This document shows positions 6,716 through 9,021 of a stretch of DNA of 9,021 nt, in pieces. The DNA is taken from contig JAZLHU010000027.1 in assembly GCA_045616985.1 (NCBI GenBank), forward strand, positions 1 through 9,021, given 5' to 3'. Position numbers and translations under genes: made by a program. Below the pieces are notes generated by a model. The model was not told the origin of the DNA and searched no databases. It saw only the letters and a list, made by a program, of their open reading frames with translations. Numbering within the stretch: position 1 is the stretch's first letter; the number at the start of each line of letters is the position of its first letter. This DNA comes from RUG13409 sp045616985. Its GTDB lineage: Bacteria > Bacillota > Clostridia > Peptostreptococcales > Anaerovoracaceae.

Positions 6716-7756
6716 ATGGATTATTTCAACGGAAAAACATTAATGATTACAGGCGGAACCGGAAGCTTCGGTAATGCGGTTCTTAACAGATTCCTGAATA
6801 CAAATATCAAAGAAATCCGTATCTTTTCAAGAGATGAGAAAAAGCAGGATGATATGCGCCATGAATTTCAATCAAGAATGCCGGAAGCATCCGATAAAAT
6901 CAAATTCTATATCGGAGACGTCCGGGATCTTCAATCAATAAAAAATGCCATCCATGATGTAGACTATATTTTCCATGCAGCAGCCCTAAAGCAGGTACCG
7001 TCCTGCGAATTCTTTCCTGTTGAAGCAGTCAAAACAAATGTGCTCGGTACGGATAATGTTCTTACAGCTGCCATAGAAGAAGGTGTTAAAGCTGTCATCT
7101 GCCTTTCAACAGATAAGGCTGCTTATCCGGTAAATGCAATGGGAACATCCAAGGCAATGATGGAAAAGGTTGTAGTTGCCAAAAGCAGAACAGTAAATCC
7201 CGACAAAACAAAAATCTGCTGTACCAGATACGGCAATGTAATGTGCAGCAGAGGCTCGGTTATTCCCCTTTGGATAGATCAGATAAAGGCAGGAGAGCCG
7301 ATTACAATAACAGAACCCAAAATGACAAGATTTATCATGTCGCTTGAAGAGGCAGTAGATCTTGTGCTTTTTGCATTTGAGCACGGAGAAAGCGGAGATA
7401 TTCTTGTTCAGAAGGCTCCGGCCTGTACAATAGAAACATTGGCAAGAGCGGTTTGTTCGCTCTTTGAACCCGGGCACGCAATCAGAAACATCGGGATCCG
7501 CCATGGCGAAAAAATCTATGAAACCCTTCTTACAAACGAAGAGTGTGCCCATGCGGAAGACCTCGGAGATTTTTACAGAGTGCCATGTGATAAAAGAGAT
7601 CTTAATTATGATAAGTACTTTAACAGCGGGGATACAAAAAGAGCAATGCTTTCGGAGTTTAATTCCAATAATACTCAGATTCTTGATGTTAAAGGGGTTA
7701 AAGAAAAATTATTATCTTTAAAATATATTCAGGAGCGTCTGCAGGAAAAGAAGTAA
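6716..7756 (+). CDS. fnlA: UDP-GlcNAc 4,6-dehydratase / epimerase of UDP-L-FucNAc synthesis (FnlA/CapE/WbjB)
   Basis: The 346-residue extended SDR enzyme has GGTGSFGN (13-20) for nucleotide binding, FHAAALKQVP (86-95), the STDKA motif with Asp132 and Lys133, and NAMGTSK in which Met142 takes the place of the usual SDR tyrosine (MxxxK, 142-146), as known for CapE. TRFIMSLEEAVDLV (204-217) is also characteristic. The family converts UDP-GlcNAc by 4,6-dehydration with C5 inversion, and then C3 epimerisation, to the keto-sugar used by FnlB. Its length matches CapE/WbjB closely. AGAGGTGG at 6700-6707 precedes the ATG by eight bases. It is followed after two bases by fnlB, its pathway partner. The name capE or wbjB would be equally valid. 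Confidence 0.93.
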   Translation: MDYFNGKTLMITGGTGSFGNAVLNRFLNTNIKEIRIFSRDEKKQDDMRHEFQSRMPEASDKIKFYIGDVRDLQSIKNAIHDVDYIFHAAALKQVPSCEFFPVEAVKTNVLGTDNVLTAAIEEGVKAVICLSTDKAAYPVNAMGTSKAMMEKVVVAKSRTVNPDKTKICCTRYGNVMCSRGSVIPLWIDQIKAGEPITITEPKMTRFIMSLEEAVDLVLFAFEHGESGDILVQKAPACTIETLARAVCSLFEPGHAIRNIGIRHGEKIYETLLTNEECAHAEDLGDFYRVPCDKRDLNYDKYFNSGDTKRAMLSEFNSNNTQILDVKGVKEKLLSLKYIQERLQEKK

Positions 7757-7758
7757 GG

Positions 7759-8892
7759 ATGAACATTCTTGTAACCGGGGCAAAAGGGTTTGTAGGGAAA
7801 AACCTTGTTGCTTCTTTAAACAACATAAAAGAGAGTAAAGACAAAACAAGACCGGATCTGATCATAGACCAGATCTTTGAGTTTGATGTTGATTCTTCAA
7901 TGCAAGAGCTTGAAGAATATTGCCAAAAGGCTGATTTTGTCTTCAATCTTGCCGGGGTAAACCGTCCGCAAAACAAAGAAGAGTTTATGGATGGTAATTT
8001 CGGCTTTGTAGGTAAACTTCTTAACACATTAAAAAAGTATCACAACACCTGCCCGGTAATGCTTTCAAGCTCCATACAGGCTGCGCTTGATAATGATTAC
8101 GGAAAAAGCAAAAAGGCCGGAGAAGATTTGTTTTATGCATACGGAAAAGAAACCGGAGCAAAGGTTTTTGTATACAGGTTTACAAACATCTTCGGTAAAT
8201 GGTCGAGGCCAAACTACAATTCTGCCGTTGCGACATTCTGCAATAACATAGCAAATGACTTGCCTATTCAAATTAACGGCAGAGAGACCAGAGTAAAGCT
8301 TTTGTATATTGACGATTTGGTTTCTGAGCTTCTTAATATACTTGAAGGAAAGCCGCAAAACACAGAGCTTGCGCAGCACGATGTTTCTTTGGGCGAAATT
8401 GCAGACCTTCTTGAAAGCTTTAAAGCACAGCCGCAAAGCTTAATGCTTCCGAATATACCAAACGATTCCTTTGCAAAAAAACTCTATTCCACATATCTTT
8501 CTTATTTACCGCAATCCAAGGTAAAGTTTGGTTTAAAAACAAATACTGATATCAGAGGCAGCTTTACGGAATTGCTGAAAACAATTGATTGCGGTCAATT
8601 CTCCGTAAATATCAGCAAGCCCGGAATTACAAAAGGTCAACACTGGCACCATTCCAAATGGGAATTCTTTATTGTGGTTTTCGGACATGCTAAAATAGAG
8701 GAAAGAAAAATCGGAACCGATGAAAAAATGGTCTTCGAGGTATCGGGAGAAAAGATAGAAGCAGTACATATGCTTCCGGGATACACGCATAACATCATCA
8801 ATCTTTCAGATACGGAAGATTTAGTTACACTTATGTGGGCTAACGAACAATTCGATCCGAATCATCCGGATACATACTTTGAGGAGGTATAG
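7759..8892 (+). CDS. fnlB: Bifunctional UDP-sugar C3-epimerase/C4-reductase with C-terminal cupin (FnlB/CapF/WbjC)
   Basis: The 377-residue protein carries out the second stage of UDP-L-FucNAc synthesis, giving UDP-2-acetamido-2,6-dideoxy-L-talose. The N-terminal SDR domain (about 1-250) has TGAKGFVG (6-13), NLAGVNRPQ (63-71), Ser103-Ser105 and the catalytic YGKSK (Tyr114, Lys118). The C-terminal domain (about 255-377) is a cupin with GQHWHHSKWEFF (293-304), whose histidines fit the metal site described for CapF, and LPGYTHNIINL (339-349). The length and two-domain order match CapF (about 370 residues). It starts two bases after the fnlA stop; AGGAAAAG (7743-7750) gives good spacing to ATG 7759. 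Its last codons contain GAGGAGG, which would be the ribosome binding site of a following gene. Confidence 0.93.
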   Translation: MNILVTGAKGFVGKNLVASLNNIKESKDKTRPDLIIDQIFEFDVDSSMQELEEYCQKADFVFNLAGVNRPQNKEEFMDGNFGFVGKLLNTLKKYHNTCPVMLSSSIQAALDNDYGKSKKAGEDLFYAYGKETGAKVFVYRFTNIFGKWSRPNYNSAVATFCNNIANDLPIQINGRETRVKLLYIDDLVSELLNILEGKPQNTELAQHDVSLGEIADLLESFKAQPQSLMLPNIPNDSFAKKLYSTYLSYLPQSKVKFGLKTNTDIRGSFTELLKTIDCGQFSVNISKPGITKGQHWHHSKWEFFIVVFGHAKIEERKIGTDEKMVFEVSGEKIEAVHMLPGYTHNIINLSDTEDLVTLMWANEQFDPNHPDTYFEEV

Positions 8893-8920
8893 TGTGAAAG
8901 AAAGTAGAGGAAAGCCATAA
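8881..8920 (+). other. Strong ribosome binding site plus GTG start leading to only eight codons where fnlC is expected
   Basis: GAGGAGG (8881-8887) lies in the final codons of fnlB and is six bases from a GTG at 8894. That frame reads only eight codons (V K E S R G K P) before TAA at 8918-8920. In fnlABC, capEFG and wbjBCD loci the UDP-N-acetyl-L-talosamine 2-epimerase gene normally follows directly. Either the epimerase start was cut off by an insertion or rearrangement near 8900, or the operon ends here and the signal is fortuitous. The sequence alone does not decide. Confidence 0.35.
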
Positions 8921-9021
8921 ATTGGCATACTTAAATAAGCTGTCTAAATTGGGCAACTTGTTTATGAATATAAAACTTTAGAAATCAGATCAAGAAGCTA
9001 AAGGCTCATCAAGAGGAAGTA
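8893..9021. other. Non-coding tail after fnlB with no recognised gene
   Basis: No start codon in this 129-bp AT-rich stretch leads to a substantial ORF. Two frames are open at the right edge (from about 8974 and about 8982) but neither has a start codon within the window, and the short peptides are not recognisable. There is a weak 4-bp hairpin, GCCA/TGGC (8914-8926), and an imperfect direct repeat, but no terminator-like stem with a T run. It may be the edge of an inserted element or an ordinary intergenic region. Confidence 0.5.
8918..8959. repeat. Imperfect 15-bp direct repeat downstream of fnlB
   Basis: TAAATTGGCATACTT at 8918-8932 recurs as TAAATTGGGCAACTT at 8945-8959, with a 27-bp period. 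The copies differ by small changes in the centre. The pair could be chance in AT-rich DNA, a protein-binding pair, or part of the end of a mobile element. No function can be assigned. Confidence 0.35.

Noticed and set aside
7106..7552. A 148-codon minus-strand frame inside fnlA.
   Set aside because: It is antisense to a well-conserved gene, its composition is rich in Cys and Tyr, and it has no domain signature.
8892..8910. GTGTG at 8892-8896, resembling the 5' boundary of a group II intron.
   Set aside because: The five-base match is weak and the following 120 bases do not show recognisable intron domain I structure. It would be testable only with downstream sequence.
8939..8962. CTGTCTAA at 8939-8946 and following bases, vaguely like terminal repeats of IS150-group elements.
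   Set aside because: Only a short core matches from memory. No transposase or opposite end is visible in the window.

Overview
The window is a single-strand, tightly packed eight-gene block on the + strand of an AT-rich genome. The purine-rich Shine-Dalgarno sequences (AGGAGGG at 2195, GAGGAGG at 8881), frequent ATA/TTA/AGA codons and the CapE/CapF-like gene pair suggest a low-GC Firmicute, most likely a clostridium of the Lachnospiraceae type. That placement is inference from style, not a database result. Gaps between genes are at most about 29 bp and two junctions overlap, so the block reads as one operon. I see no internal promoter or terminator. The upstream end of the operon and its promoter lie outside the window.

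Region 1 (81-4502) is an acyl-activation and reduction module: an ANL-family acyl-adenylating ligase, a type II-like thioesterase, a LuxE-type acyl-protein synthetase and a LuxC-type acyl reductase. In luminous bacteria, LuxC, LuxD and LuxE form the fatty acid reductase that supplies aldehyde to luciferase. Here there is no luciferase, a thioesterase of a different family sits where LuxD function would be needed, and an additional ligase is present. A strong 15-bp hairpin lies immediately upstream of the first gene and contains its only good Shine-Dalgarno candidate.

Region 2 (4526-6686) holds a GT4 glycosyltransferase of the WbuB type and a full-length L-lactate dehydrogenase-like enzyme. 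The dehydrogenase keeps the catalytic residues but carries Arg where lactate dehydrogenases have specificity Gln102, and Ala where they have Asp197. Both changes point to a substrate other than pyruvate, probably a 2-oxo-dicarboxylate.

Region 3 (6716-8892) holds fnlA and fnlB (capE/capF, wbjB/wbjC), the first two enzymes of UDP-N-acetyl-L-fucosamine synthesis. The third, the FnlC/CapG/WbjD 2-epimerase, would normally follow. A strong ribosome binding site and a GTG start are there, but the reading frame closes after eight codons and the last 129 bp contain no recognisable gene.

Taken together this looks like part of a capsule, exopolysaccharide or glycolipid locus. It makes UDP-L-FucNAc (or its talose-configured precursor), transfers it with a WbuB-like enzyme, and also produces an activated acyl group reduced to an aldehyde or alcohol, possibly as a lipid or hydroxyacid-derived decoration. 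The final chemistry is inference.
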